Below are positions 7,114 through 16,192 of a DNA stretch of 33,051 nucleotides, piece by piece (positions within the stretch are counted from its first letter, which is position 1; every line of letters begins with the position of its first letter). The notes beneath the pieces were generated by a model. It had not been told where the DNA came from. It did not search any database and saw only the letters and a program-made list of their open reading frames with translations. A program made the translations under genes and the position numbers. Source of the DNA: Candidatus Palauibacter scopulicola (lineage in GTDB: Bacteria > Gemmatimonadota > Gemmatimonadetes > Palauibacterales > Palauibacteraceae); assembly GCF_947581915.1 (NCBI RefSeq), contig NZ_CANPWG010000034.1:1-33051 (forward strand). Reading direction: 5' to 3'.

Positions 7114-8004
7114 ATGGCGAAGACGGCTACCAGCCGACGCATGTTCTTCGACACGCACGCGCTCGACTCGTTCGACCAGTATCTGCAGGACGTGGAGCGC
7201 TATCCGCTCATCGAGAACCCGCAGATCGAGCGGGAGATCGCGCGCAAGGCGCGGGCGGGCGACCGTCACGCGGCGGAGCGCCTCGTCACGGCGAACCTGC
7301 GCTTCGTGATCTCGTATGTGAAAAAGTACCAGGGCCGGGGCCTCAACCTGGCCGAACTCGTCTGCATCGGGAACGAGGGTCTGCTCAAGGCCGTCAAGAA
7401 GTTCGATCCTGACAAGGGCGTGAAGTTCATCTCCTACGCGGTGTGGTGGATCCGGCAGACGGTGCTGCAGGCGCTGGCCGAGCAGACCCGCTCCGTGCGC
7501 ATCCCGCTGAACCAGAACTCCAACCTCGTCAAGCTCTCCCGGACGGAGACGGCGCTCACGCAGAAGCTGGGGCGCTCGCCGACGGACCGTGAGATCGCCG
7601 AGGAGATGGAGGAGCCGGTGGAGACGGTGCGCGCGCTGCGCCGCGTGGCCTCGGCCGAACTCAGCCTCGACGCGCCGCTCGACAAGTCCGACCGCGACAG
7701 CGCGTCCTTCGGGGAGCGCTTCTCGGGGATGGACGACGCGGACATTGAGGAGGATGTCGAGGACCAGGCCCGCCGGGAGTTCCTGGAGAAGATGTTCGAG
7801 CGCTACCTCACCGAGCGCGAGCGGAAGATCCTCGTCCTCTACTACGGCCTCGACGACGGCGAGGAGATGACGCTGGAGGAGATCGGTTCGCTCCTCGGCG
7901 TGACCCGCGAGCGCATCCGGCAGATCCGAAACCGGGCCTTCGACAAGCTGCGCGCCTCGCCGGACGGAGAGGCGCTGGAAGGGTTCTGGCGCGCCACCGC
8001 CTGA
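7114..8004 (+). CDS. rpoD: RNA polymerase sigma-70 factor, primary-type (RpoD/SigA-like)
   Basis: A 296-residue sigma factor with regions 1.2 (DSFDQYLQDVERYPLI, 18-33), 2.1-2.4 (NLRFVISYVKKYQGRGLNL ... FISYAVWWIRQTVLQALAEQ ... SVRIP), 3 (LGRSPTDREIAEEM ... LSLDAPL) and 4.2 (MTLEEIGSLLGVTRERIRQI). Region 1.1 and the non-conserved insert of the proteobacterial RpoD are absent. Primary sigma factors of Bacteroidota and Gemmatimonadota are this short. The near-consensus region 2.4 and region 4.2 argue for a housekeeping or group 2 factor rather than an alternative one. The ATG at 7114 has only a weak Shine-Dalgarno sequence (TCAGGA). Confidence 0.9.
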   Translation: MAKTATSRRMFFDTHALDSFDQYLQDVERYPLIENPQIEREIARKARAGDRHAAERLVTANLRFVISYVKKYQGRGLNLAELVCIGNEGLLKAVKKFDPDKGVKFISYAVWWIRQTVLQALAEQTRSVRIPLNQNSNLVKLSRTETALTQKLGRSPTDREIAEEMEEPVETVRALRRVASAELSLDAPLDKSDRDSASFGERFSGMDDADIEEDVEDQARREFLEKMFERYLTERERKILVLYYGLDDGEEMTLEEIGSLLGVTRERIRQIRNRAFDKLRASPDGEALEGFWRATA

Positions 8005-8044
8005 CACCTTCCGGGGGGCCTGCCAGCACGACAGGAGAGGTCCC

Positions 8045-8998
8045 ATGCGACGATCCGTGCCCGTCTCGACGCTTTCGCTGGTTGTCCTCCTTTTCCTCGC
8101 TCCCGCGGCGGCCGCCCAGACGAACCCGCTGACGAACCCGCTGTGGACGCAGGAGAAGGTGAAGAACTACCTGCCGCACATGACCGTGCCGGAGGTGCGG
8201 GACTTTCTCGCGCGCAGCGACATGGTCCTGATCCCGGTCGCCGCGCTGGAACAGCACGGCAACCACCTGCCGATCGGCACCGACTACCTGAACGGGGTCG
8301 AGCAGGCGAAGCTCGTGGCGCAGCGGGCGGACGTCCTCGTGGCGCCGATCCTGCTGCCGGGGCAGTCCCCGTATCACATGGGGTTGGAGGGGACGATCAC
8401 CCTGCCCTCGACGCTGATCCAGGAGGTGTACGTCGAGGCGGTGAAGAGCTTGATCGCGCACGGCTTCAAGCGCTTCCTGATGCTGAACGCGCACGGAGGG
8501 AACCGGGCCATCACGACGTTCATCGTGGACCGCATCAATCAGGAAACATCGGGGATCGCGGTGGACCTGGGGGCCGTGTCGGGGCCGTTCCGGGATCGGG
8601 AGCGGATGGCCTCGGTCCCGACGCCGCCGCCCGACGAGCTCGACCGTCACGGCGGGACGCCCGAGACCTCGAGTTCGCTCTACCTCATGCCGACGCTGGT
8701 CGACCTGGACGCGGCCGTCCCGGCGGAGGTCACGATGCCGGCCCACCTGGAGGCGATGCTCCCGGACGTGCTGGCCGGCGACCCGACGGCGCTCGCCGTG
8801 TTCCTCGCCGAGGGACTCAAGGACGAATCGACCGGCAAGGGCACCTCGTCCGCGGAGATGTCGTCCACGGGCGTGTGGGGCACGCGCCATCCGGCCGAAG
8901 CCACGACCGAACGCGGCCGCATCGCCACCGAGATCTTCGTCGACGCCGCCGTGGCCTTCATCGAGCGCTGGAACGAACTCCGCCCCCCCGGTTCCTGA
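8045..8998 (+). CDS. secreted creatininase-family amidohydrolase
   Basis: A 317-residue protein with a clear Sec signal peptide (LSLVVLLFLAPAAAAQ, cleavage near 24-25) and a good Shine-Dalgarno sequence (AGGAGAGG before the ATG). Creatininase-family metal-ligand motifs are present: ALEQHGNHLPIGTD (Glu69, His71, Asp80), LNAHGGN near residue 150, and HGGTPETSSS further on. The family hydrolyses cyclic amides or formamides; true creatininase activity cannot be inferred, and secretion is unusual compared with the cytosolic enzyme. It is probably monocistronic, ending in a convergent gap with hairpins before the VKOR gene. Confidence 0.85.
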   Translation: MRRSVPVSTLSLVVLLFLAPAAAAQTNPLTNPLWTQEKVKNYLPHMTVPEVRDFLARSDMVLIPVAALEQHGNHLPIGTDYLNGVEQAKLVAQRADVLVAPILLPGQSPYHMGLEGTITLPSTLIQEVYVEAVKSLIAHGFKRFLMLNAHGGNRAITTFIVDRINQETSGIAVDLGAVSGPFRDRERMASVPTPPPDELDRHGGTPETSSSLYLMPTLVDLDAAVPAEVTMPAHLEAMLPDVLAGDPTALAVFLAEGLKDESTGKGTSSAEMSSTGVWGTRHPAEATTERGRIATEIFVDAAVAFIERWNELRPPGS

Positions 8999-8999
8999 C

Positions 9000-9016
9000 C
9001 CGACCGGTCCGGTCGG
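9000..9016 (+). terminator. small GC hairpin after the creatininase-family gene
   Basis: CCGACC (9000-9005), a 5-nt loop, and GGTCGG (9011-9016) form a 6-bp GC stem right after the stop at 8998. No U-tract follows. It could contribute to termination together with the AT-rich hairpin downstream. Confidence 0.25.
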
Positions 9017-9041
9017 ACGACACGGTCCCGCTCTTGAATGT

Positions 9042-9072
9042 CGAAAATCAAAAATGCAACTTTTGATTTTCG
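9042..9072. terminator. perfect 12-bp AT-rich hairpin between convergent genes
   Basis: CGAAAATCAAAA (9042-9053), a 7-nt loop ATGCAAC, and the perfect complement TTTTGATTTTCG (9061-9072). It lies between the stop of the plus-strand gene (8998) and the stop of the minus-strand VKOR gene (9075), so it could terminate both directions; A and T runs flank the loop rather than follow the stem. It is strikingly AT-rich for this genome. Confidence 0.5.
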
Positions 9073-9074
9073 CC

Positions 9075-9533
9075 CTATCGTGTCGCGCTGTCGGCTCGGC
9101 TGCGCATGAAGGTGCGGAACTCGGGGAGGGTGAGGAGGAAGATTCCGAGGGTGACGACGGCGCTGCCCACGCACCAGCGGCAGATGGCGTGGATGACCCA
9201 GAGTTCGAGGGCCGTCAGGTAGATCGTGAAGGCGAGTCCGCCCAGGGCGAGCACGGCCAGCACACGCGGGATCCAGCCGGCGGCGGCGCTGCCGTCCCGG
9301 ATCCCCAGCATCGAGACGCCGAACACGGCCACGTACCAGCCCACGCCCCAGCCCGCCACGGGGAATCCGAGGAAGCGGGCCCAGCGCGACCCCTGCACGA
9401 GATCGCAGCCGCCGCCCGCGCCGCACACGAGTTCGCCGTAGTAGCCGAGCGCGTAGAGGAAGAGGTAGGTGGAGAGGAAGGCGCCGGCCAGCGCCAGGAG
9501 CGCGATCCCCCGGCGCCGGTTCAGTTCGCTCAC
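9075..9533 (-). CDS. vitamin K epoxide reductase (VKOR) family protein
   Basis: A 152-residue membrane protein with four or more helices that reoxidises DsbA-type thiol oxidases by passing electrons to quinone, the role DsbB has in E. coli. The family's four cysteines are present: the loop pair Cys37/Cys43 in VCGAGGGCDLVQGS, including the nearby conserved Ser, and the active-site CRWC (118-121) in the last helix pair. The GTG start is 5 nt downstream of the DsbA-like stop, so the two are co-translated and form a disulfide-generating pair. It is the last gene of the gyrA chain. Confidence 0.9.
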   Translation of the reverse strand: MSELNRRRGIALLALAGAFLSTYLFLYALGYYGELVCGAGGGCDLVQGSRWARFLGFPVAGWGVGWYVAVFGVSMLGIRDGSAAAGWIPRVLAVLALGGLAFTIYLTALELWVIHAICRWCVGSAVVTLGIFLLTLPEFRTFMRSRADSATR

Positions 9534-9537
9534 GGGC

Positions 9538-10293
9538 TCAGGGCGCTCCCTCGGAGGAAGCGTCGCCGGACGACATCTCCTCCAACCGGGCCTGGATCAT
9601 CCCCTCGAGGAACGTATACGGGTCCGCTCCCTGCCAGTTCACGCGCTGGCCGTCCACGAAGATCGTTGGAGTGGAGTTCACGCCCCGCGACTCGGCGACC
9701 CTTTGCGACTTGGCGACGTCATCGAGATAGCGGCGCTCGCGCATGCACTCGTTGAAGGTGTCGGAGTCGACGCCCCCGTCCCGGGCGATTTCGGCGATCG
9801 CGCCGGCGGGATCCTGTTCCAGGTACCAGCGCGTCTGGCGGGCGAGCAGGAGGTCGTGCACGGGCCAGTACAGGCCCTGCTCGTTCGCGCAGCGCTCCGC
9901 CAGCGCCGCGGCGACCGAGTTGGGGAAGGTGCCGAGGATGATGGTGTACGCAACCCAGCGCACCGGGCCGTTCGCCGGCTCGACGTAGTTCTGCCGGATG
10001 AGCTTGCCGTGGAACCCCGAGAACTGCGCGCAGGCGGGACACGACGGATCGTAGAACTCCTCGATCATTACCGGGGCCGATTCCGCGAGCTCGTAGCCGA
10101 CCGAGGGGTCCGCTTCAGCCGCCGCGAGCACTTCGGCCAACTCGGCGGGGGACGGCGGCGGACCGGAGCCGCTCTGTCCACCTCCCACGAACAGCCAGTA
10201 TCCGCCGGCGGCCACGATGACGACCAGGGCGATCGGGAACCACCGGTTCTTGCGCGCGGGAGCGCTCGTCTGCTGTGCCATCTTCCTTGCCAT
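9538..10293 (-). CDS. membrane-anchored DsbA-like thiol oxidoreductase
   Basis: A 251-residue protein with an N-terminal anchor helix (WFPIALVVIVAAGGYWLFVG, about 18-37) and a periplasmic thioredoxin-fold domain of the Thioredoxin_4/DsbA type. The redox motif CPAC (85-88) sits in FYDPSCPACAQF, and the cis-Pro loop is STPTIFVDG near the C-terminus, with a helical insertion between. It starts at the ATG at 10293 with GGGAG upstream, 22 nt after the preceding gene, and ends 4 nt before the VKOR gene. It probably introduces disulfides into exported proteins and is recharged by the adjacent VKOR. Confidence 0.9.
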   Translation of the reverse strand: MARKMAQQTSAPARKNRWFPIALVVIVAAGGYWLFVGGGQSGSGPPPSPAELAEVLAAAEADPSVGYELAESAPVMIEEFYDPSCPACAQFSGFHGKLIRQNYVEPANGPVRWVAYTIILGTFPNSVAAALAERCANEQGLYWPVHDLLLARQTRWYLEQDPAGAIAEIARDGGVDSDTFNECMRERRYLDDVAKSQRVAESRGVNSTPTIFVDGQRVNWQGADPYTFLEGMIQARLEEMSSGDASSEGAP

Positions 10294-10315
10294 CTGTCGT
10301 ACTCCCTGTCCTGAA

Positions 10316-11764
10316 TCAGATCCCGGGCCAGCCAGGGATCAGGTCGCGGGCCAGCCAGGCCAGCGCGGCAGCGACGAAGAACGTCACTATCGCGAGAATC
10401 GCCCATCGGGCCCGCTTCGACAAGCGCCGGGCGCGAAGGGCCGCCAGCGCCCGGAGGCCGGGGATCATGCGATCGGACCACAGGGCCCCGATTTCGAGGA
10501 GCGCCGCGGCGGCCGCGGAGACGTATCCCCGGTCGAGCTTCGTCACCTCGTCCGTCCAGGCCCGGATCGCCTCCTCGACGCCCGCTTCCTCCGCCTCCGG
10601 CGGGGCGAGATCGCGCGCGTGCAACTGCTGCAGGAGGAGCTGCTGCCGGGCCAGCGCGGCGTCGAACGCGGGGCTCAGGGCGTCGATGTGTTTCGACAGC
10701 GCCTCCCGCAGGGCGGGCTCCTCGGCCGCGGCCAGCGCCTTCTCGGCCTTGTCCCGGTCGAGACGACGGGTCCGGACGACCGCCTGGACTTCGGCCGTGT
10801 ACACCCGTACCAGCTCCTCCGCGGCGCCGCGAAACGCGGCCGCGGCGTCCTGCCGCATCTGCTCCGCATCCATGGCCTGAACAGCGCCGCGGACGGAGTC
10901 GGCTTCGAGCGCGGCGGAGCGCCGCAGCATGAGCGGGCCCAGCGCGATCTCGCCGAGCGTCCGGAAGTGCCGCTCGAAGTAGCGCCGGTCGAAGCTCTCG
11001 CCGATCGAGGGGTCGATCCGCACCCGCTCGACCGCCGCCTCGCACACCTGCTGGAGCGTGTCCGCGCCCACGGAAAAATCGGGCAGGCGCGCCGGCAACG
11101 GACGCGCGACTTCCCCCTTGTCGAACATCTCGAGGGCGTCGTCGGTGTCCGGCGGCGCCGGGACGGTGCCGGCAACCTCGAGGACGGCGCGGATTTCCTC
11201 CGGGAAGAGATAGCGGAGCTCGAAGGACGCATCCCCCTTGGCGAGTTCGAGGACGGGGCGGCGATCCTGATGAGCGTCGGCCGCGGCGTCGGCGGCGGCG
11301 GCTTCGGCCGCGTGCTCGGTCGGCCAGCGCAGGGTGTACTCGTGCTCTTCGGCGAAGAGATGCAGCCCGCGCCTCGTGAACACCGCGAGGTAGAGCCCCT
11401 CGAGGGGCGCGTCGCCGATCCTGCCCGCGATCTCGGTACCGGCGGTACACACGACGACGTCGGCGGCAAGCGGCCGGAGGAGGGACCGGCGGCCGGCCAC
11501 GTCGCTCCCCCGCTCTACGGTGCGCGCGAAATCCTCCAGGTCTCCGCTGTCCCCGAAGAAGGCGACCGTGTGCCCTCGGGCGAAGACGAGAATGAGGCCG
11601 GCCCGTCTCGAGACCCAGAAGACGGACGCGAGCGGGATCTGCCGGTCCTCGAAGTGAATCCCGGCCGGCGTACAGACGACCGAGACCTGCGACCGCACCT
11701 GCTCGCCCGCGAGGTGGACGTCGAATCGATAGGCTTTCGGGTCGCCTTCCGGGCTCGGATTCAT
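10316..11764 (-). CDS. unrecognised protein with PH-like N-terminal domains and C-terminal membrane anchor
   Basis: A 482-residue protein I do not recognise. The ATG at 11764 overlaps the HAD gene's stop (ATGA). Residues about 10-75 look like a beta-rich PH-type fold (YRFDVHLAGEQVRSQVSVV, IPLASVFWVSRRAGLILVF), and about 90-150 like a second copy (VVVCTAGTEIAGRIGDAPL ... YLAVFTRRGLHLFAEEHEY). A long, charged, largely helical region follows (about 200-450, rich in Ala, Glu, Arg). The end is a single transmembrane helix (ILAIVTFFVAAALAWLA, about 455-472), as in tail-anchored proteins. It lies between a HAD phosphatase and the DsbA/VKOR pair. The domain reading is a visual impression; function is unknown. 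Confidence 0.7.
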   Translation of the reverse strand: MNPSPEGDPKAYRFDVHLAGEQVRSQVSVVCTPAGIHFEDRQIPLASVFWVSRRAGLILVFARGHTVAFFGDSGDLEDFARTVERGSDVAGRRSLLRPLAADVVVCTAGTEIAGRIGDAPLEGLYLAVFTRRGLHLFAEEHEYTLRWPTEHAAEAAAADAAADAHQDRRPVLELAKGDASFELRYLFPEEIRAVLEVAGTVPAPPDTDDALEMFDKGEVARPLPARLPDFSVGADTLQQVCEAAVERVRIDPSIGESFDRRYFERHFRTLGEIALGPLMLRRSAALEADSVRGAVQAMDAEQMRQDAAAAFRGAAEELVRVYTAEVQAVVRTRRLDRDKAEKALAAAEEPALREALSKHIDALSPAFDAALARQQLLLQQLHARDLAPPEAEEAGVEEAIRAWTDEVTKLDRGYVSAAAAALLEIGALWSDRMIPGLRALAALRARRLSKRARWAILAIVTFFVAAALAWLARDLIPGWPGI

Positions 11765-12483
11765 GCGCTCGCCAGCGCCGACATCACGCGGCCGGTGTCC
11801 TGGAGCGAAGGAAGCGCTTCGTCGGCGCCGGCGCGGCGGAGGTCGTCCACGGAGAAGCGGCCGGTGGCCACGCCGAGCACGGACAGGCCGGACCCGCGGG
11901 CGCACTCGATGTCGTGCGGAGTGTCCCCGATGATCCAGGTGCGGCCGGGGCCGTAGCGCGTGCCCGTGTGGCGGAAGGCCCGCTCGAGCGCGATGGGCGG
12001 GAGGCGGTTCCGGTCCGCGTCGTCGCACCCGAAGGCACCGAACGGAAAGCGGCCCCAGAGCCCGACCGCCGAGAGCTTGCCCTCGGCGCCGGCGACGATG
12101 TTGCCCGTCAGGAGCCCGAGCGTCGCCCCCTCCGCTTCCAGCGCATCGAGAATCCCGGGGACGCCCGGCGTCGGGCGCATCCGTTCGCGGCGCTCGTCGA
12201 TCTCGCCCTGCAGTCGGGCCGCGTAGGCGGGCCACAGCCGGTCGAACCCCGGGGCGATCTCGGCCTCGGACAGGCCTTCGGCGCGGAGGAGGGTGCGCAC
12301 GATCTGCGGGTCCGTCATCCCGTCGAAGGGGAGATCGTCGATGGGACCGGGCGTCCCGTACACGTCGATCATCGCGCCCTCGATGGCCGCGCGGCCGACC
12401 CCCGCCGCGTGCACCAGCGTTCCGTCGATGTCGAACAGGACGAGCCTCCCGGCCGATCCCGGAGCGCCGTTGGAGACGGTCAA
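11761..12483 (-). CDS. HAD-superfamily phosphatase (phosphoglycolate-phosphatase-like)
   Basis: 240 residues. HAD motif I is LVLFDIDGTLV (Asp18 nucleophile, Asp20), motif II is LLTGN, and the late motif is WIIGDTPHDIECARGSGL. A helical C1-type cap lies between motifs I and II, as in Gph-like enzymes. The start is a TTG at 12483 overlapping the dehydratase stop (TTGA); no ATG or GTG lies between it and motif I, so the rare start is well supported. It is co-translated with genes on both sides by 4-nt overlaps. The substrate is unknown; phosphoglycolate is one candidate. Confidence 0.85.
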   Translation of the reverse strand: MTVSNGAPGSAGRLVLFDIDGTLVHAAGVGRAAIEGAMIDVYGTPGPIDDLPFDGMTDPQIVRTLLRAEGLSEAEIAPGFDRLWPAYAARLQGEIDERRERMRPTPGVPGILDALEAEGATLGLLTGNIVAGAEGKLSAVGLWGRFPFGAFGCDDADRNRLPPIALERAFRHTGTRYGPGRTWIIGDTPHDIECARGSGLSVLGVATGRFSVDDLRRAGADEALPSLQDTGRVMSALASA

Positions 12484-13478
12484 CCGCCGATCCAGTCGGC
12501 GAGGAGGGCGGGCTCGATGTTGCCGCCGGACAGGATCGCCACGGTCTCCCCCCGCGCGGCGGGCGCCACCGCGCCGCCGAGCAGCGCCGCCACGGTGGCC
12601 GCTCCCGAGGGCTCCACGACGAGCCGCAGGCCGAAGAGCCAGCGCACGGCGTCCCGGATCGCCTCGTCGTCCACCGTGATCACGCGGTCCACCAGGTCGC
12701 GGCAGTGGGCAAAGGTGAGGTCGCCGGGGCGCACCGGCTTGAGGCCGTCGGCGACCGTGGACACGCGGTCGAGCGTGACGGGCGCGCCGTGCTCGAGCGA
12801 GCGCAGCATCGAGGCCGCTCCCTCGGGCTCGACGCCGATCACCTCCGCCTCCGGGCACCGGCGCCGCACCGCGGCCGCCACCCCCGACAGCTGCCCGCCG
12901 CCGCCGACCGGAGCCAGCACCATCCCTGGTTCCCGGGAGCCGAGTTGCTCGATGATCTCCAGCGCCACGGTCCCCTGCCCGGCGATGATGTCGGGGTCGT
13001 CGAAGGGCGGCACCATCGTCCCGCCGACTTCCCGCTGGATCCGCTCGGCGCGCGCCTTGCGCTCGGCCGACGTCGTGCCCTCGAGTTCGACCTCCGCCCC
13101 GAGGGCGATCGTCGCCTCGCGCTTGACGTCCGGGGCATCGACGGGCATCACGATCCGCGCCGGCACGCCGAACGCGCGGGCGGCCCACGCCACGGCCTGC
13201 GCGTGATTGCCCGACGAGTAGGTGAGGAGCCCGGCGGCCCGCCCCTCCGGCGAGAGCCGGCTCACGAAGTTGTACGCGCCGCGCGCCTTGAAGGCGGAGA
13301 CGCGCTGGAGGTTCTCGCACTTGAGCCACACGCCGTCCGGCGCATCGGTCGCCCCGCGCCCGCCCGCCCGCGGGAAGGGGGCAGGGATCAGGGGCGTGCG
13401 CCGAACCGCTCCCCGAATCCGCTCGTGCGCGGCCTCGACATCGGCGAGTGAAACGAGGGTCGCGACAGCCCCGCTCAC
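12480..13478 (-). CDS. PLP-dependent threonine/serine dehydratase
   Basis: 332 residues, fold type II PLP enzyme. The Schiff-base Lys64 is in [10 protein letters not shown], the substrate loop is [10 protein letters not shown], the phosphate-binding glycine loop is [10 protein letters not shown], and the cofactor-end motif is ILSGGN. There is no C-terminal ACT-like domain, so it resembles catabolic threonine dehydratases or serine racemases rather than the feedback-regulated IlvA. The GTG start overlaps the gyrA stop (GTGA), placing it directly downstream of gyrA in one operon, a pairing with no obvious functional logic. It deaminates L-threonine or L-serine to 2-oxo acids; which substrate cannot be read from sequence. 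Confidence 0.9.
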   Translation of the reverse strand: MSGAVATLVSLADVEAAHERIRGAVRRTPLIPAPFPRAGGRGATDAPDGVWLKCENLQRVSAFKARGAYNFVSRLSPEGRAAGLLTYSSGNHAQAVAWAARAFGVPARIVMPVDAPDVKREATIALGAEVELEGTTSAERKARAERIQREVGGTMVPPFDDPDIIAGQGTVALEIIEQLGSREPGMVLAPVGGGGQLSGVAAAVRRRCPEAEVIGVEPEGAASMLRSLEHGAPVTLDRVSTVADGLKPVRPGDLTFAHCRDLVDRVITVDDEAIRDAVRWLFGLRLVVEPSGAATVAALLGGAVAPAARGETVAILSGGNIEPALLADWIGG

Positions 13479-16009
13479 TCGGTGTCCCCGGCCTCGGCTC
13501 CGTCGCCGCCGCTCGGCTCGGAGCCACCCTCGGCGCGGGCCGTAGCGTCCGTCTCCGGATTCTCTTCCCCCTCGTCCGTGCCGACCGGATCGATCATCCC
13601 GGCCACGTCCACGAGTTCGTCTCCCTCGTCGAGGGAAACGAGCCGCACACCCTGCGTGTTGCGCCCGATCACGCGGATCTCCTCCGCCCGCTGCCGGTTG
13701 ATGACGCCGTTGCGGGTCACGAACATCAACTCGTCTTCGTCCGTCACCTCCCGCACCGCCGCGACGAGGCCCGACTTCTCCGTGGGCTTGAGGTTGATGA
13801 GGCCCTTGCCGCCGCGCTTCTGAATCCGGTAGTCGTCGACGTCGCTCCGCTTCCCCATCCCCAGTTCCGACGCGGTGAGGAGGGAGCCGCCGCGGCGGGC
13901 GACCACAAGCCCCACGACGGTGTCGTCGTCCGACAGCCGGATGCCGCGCACGCCCTGGGCCGGCCGCCCCATCTCCCGGGCGTCGCTCTCCGAGAAGCGG
14001 ATCGCCATCCCGCGCCGGGTGGCGAGGAGCACGTCGTTCGAGCCATCGCTCAGCTTGACGTCGATGAGCCGGTCGTCCTCGCGGATGTTGATGGCGCGCA
14101 GCCCGCCGGCGTGCACGTTCCGGTAGGCCGCGAGGCTCGTCCGCTTCACGAGTCCGCGCCGGCTCGCGAAGATGAGGAAGCGGTCGTCGGAGAACTCCCG
14201 CACGCGCACGATGGAGGCGACCTCGTCGCCCTTGTTCATCCTGAGCAGGTTCACGATGGGCTTGCCGCGGGCCGTGCGGCGCGCCGGCGGGATCTGGTAC
14301 ACCTTGAGCCGGTACAGCCGCCCATCCCGCGTGAAGATGAGGAGGTAGTCGTGGGTCGAGGCGAGGAAGAGGTGCTCCACCCAGTCCTCTTCCTTCGTGC
14401 CCATGCCCGCGATGCCGCGCCCGCCGCGCCGCTGCGCCCGGTAGACCTGGGGCTCGATGCGCTTGATGTAGCCCGAGTGCGAGACGGTGATGACCATTCG
14501 CTCTTCGGCGATGAGGTCCTCGTCCGTGAGGTCCGAGGTGTCGGGCACGATCTCGGTCCGGCGCTCGTCGCCGAACTTGTCGACGAGGGCGGACAACTCA
14601 TCCCCGACGATCTCCATCCGCCGGCCGCGCGAGGCGAGGATGGCCTCGAGTTCCTGGCGGCGCGCGCGGACCTTCTCCAGTTCCTCCTCGAGTTTCTCGA
14701 TCTCGAGACCCGTGAGGCGCGCGAGCCGCATGTTGAGGATCGCGTCGGCCTGGCGCTCGCTGAGATCGAAGGCCGAACGGAGTTCCGCGCTCGCGATTTC
14801 CGTCTCGGAGGAGGCGCGGATGATGCGGATGACTTCGTCGATGTTGTCGACGGCGACCTTGAGCCCCTCGAGGACGTGTTCCCGGTCCTTCGCCACGCCG
14901 TACTCGAAGCGCGTCCGCCGCTCCACGACCTCGTGCCGGTGTTCGAGGAAGTGCCCGAGCATCGTCTTGAGGTCCATCACCTGCGGCTCGCCGTTCACGA
15001 GCGCGAGCATGATGACGCCGAAGGTGGACTGAAGCTGCGTGCCCTTGAAGAGCTGGTTGAGGACGATCTGCGGCACCGCGTCGCGTTTCAGCTCGATGAC
15101 GACCCGGATCCCGTCCCGGTCGGATTCGTCGCGGAGGTCGGAGATATCCGTGACCTTCTTGTCGCGCACGAGACCCGCGATCTGCTCGATGAGGCGGGTC
15201 TTGTTCACCATGAACGGGATCTCGCGGATGATGATGCGGTCGCGGCCGTCGCGTCCCTCCTCGATATCTGCCTTCGCGCGCATCACGACCCGGCCCCGGC
15301 CCTGCCGGTAGGCTTCGCGGATTCCGGCCCCGCCGAAGATCGTGCCCCCGGTGGGGAAGTCGGGACCCCGGACGATCTCCATCAACTCGTCGAGCGTCGT
15401 ATCGGGCGCCTCGATGAGGCGGTGACAGGCTGCGGCCACCTCGCGGAGGTTGTGCGGGGGGATGTTCGTGGCCATGCCCACCGCGATGCCCGACGAGCCG
15501 TTGACGAGGAGGTTGGGGAGCGCGGAGGGCAGGACGGTCGGCTCCTGCAGCCGATCGTCGAAGTTCGGCGTGTGGTCGACCGTGTCCTTGTCGATGTCCC
15601 CGAGAAGCTCGCTCGCGAATCCGGCGAGCCGGGCCTCGGTGTACCGGTAGGCCGCGGCGGAGTCGCCGTCCACGGACCCGAAGTTGCCCTGCCCGTCGAC
15701 CAGCGGATAGCGGAGCGAAAACTCCTGCGCCATGCGGACGAGCGAGTCGTAGACGGCCGAATCGCCGTGCGGGTGGTACTTGCCGATCACGTCGCCGACG
15801 ACGGTGGCGCTCTTCCGGTAGGGCCGGGTCGGGCCGAGGCCGGCCTCGTGCATCGCGTACAGGATCCGCCGGTGGACCGGCTTCAGGCCGTCGCGAACGT
15901 CGGGGAGGGCGCGCTGCACGATGACGCTCATCGAGTAGTCGATGAACGATTCGCGCATCTCTTCTTCGAGCGGTCTCTGCTCGACGCGTTCTATACTCTC
16001 GGTGGTCAT
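13475..16009 (-). CDS. gyrA: DNA gyrase subunit A
   Basis: 844 residues, full length. The winged-helix/tower region holds the catalytic Tyr123 ([11 protein letters not shown]). The quinolone-resistance region [20 protein letters not shown] keeps Ser84 and Asp88, the wild-type residues at E. coli positions 83 and 87. The C-terminal beta-pinwheel carries the GyrA box as QRRGGRG (canonical QRRGGKG). An acidic Glu/Asp/Gly-rich tail ends the protein. The ATG at 16009 has only a weak Shine-Dalgarno sequence. It is the first gene of a chain reaching to 9075, joined by a 4-nt overlap to the dehydratase. gyrB is not in the window. Confidence 0.97.
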   Translation of the reverse strand: MTTESIERVEQRPLEEEMRESFIDYSMSVIVQRALPDVRDGLKPVHRRILYAMHEAGLGPTRPYRKSATVVGDVIGKYHPHGDSAVYDSLVRMAQEFSLRYPLVDGQGNFGSVDGDSAAAYRYTEARLAGFASELLGDIDKDTVDHTPNFDDRLQEPTVLPSALPNLLVNGSSGIAVGMATNIPPHNLREVAAACHRLIEAPDTTLDELMEIVRGPDFPTGGTIFGGAGIREAYRQGRGRVVMRAKADIEEGRDGRDRIIIREIPFMVNKTRLIEQIAGLVRDKKVTDISDLRDESDRDGIRVVIELKRDAVPQIVLNQLFKGTQLQSTFGVIMLALVNGEPQVMDLKTMLGHFLEHRHEVVERRTRFEYGVAKDREHVLEGLKVAVDNIDEVIRIIRASSETEIASAELRSAFDLSERQADAILNMRLARLTGLEIEKLEEELEKVRARRQELEAILASRGRRMEIVGDELSALVDKFGDERRTEIVPDTSDLTDEDLIAEERMVITVSHSGYIKRIEPQVYRAQRRGGRGIAGMGTKEEDWVEHLFLASTHDYLLIFTRDGRLYRLKVYQIPPARRTARGKPIVNLLRMNKGDEVASIVRVREFSDDRFLIFASRRGLVKRTSLAAYRNVHAGGLRAINIREDDRLIDVKLSDGSNDVLLATRRGMAIRFSESDAREMGRPAQGVRGIRLSDDDTVVGLVVARRGGSLLTASELGMGKRSDVDDYRIQKRGGKGLINLKPTEKSGLVAAVREVTDEDELMFVTRNGVINRQRAEEIRVIGRNTQGVRLVSLDEGDELVDVAGMIDPVGTDEGEENPETDATARAEGGSEPSGGDGAEAGDTE

Positions 16010-16096
16010 GGATTCCCGCTGGAACTGGCGTGTTCGAGATCCTCGAGGACGCGGCAGCCGGGGGCTTTGGCAGGAGCCCGGCCACGCTCGAAAGGA

Positions 16097-16108
16097 GCTT
16101 GTAACTTA
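16097..16108 (-). promoter_or_regulatory. possible -10 region of gyrA
   Basis: On the minus strand an AT-rich stretch, GTAAGTTACAAG, contains TAAGTT and TTACAA, both passable -10 elements, about 90 nt before the gyrA ATG. No convincing -35 is visible. The 183-nt gap 16010-16192 shows no other element. Confidence 0.25.
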
Positions 16109-16192
16109 CGGGTTTCGCGGGTGTCTCGCGACCTGAATCCGCGCCGGGCGGTTATGCGGGCTGTGGCTGGGAAGGGCGGGATGAGACGGGGA

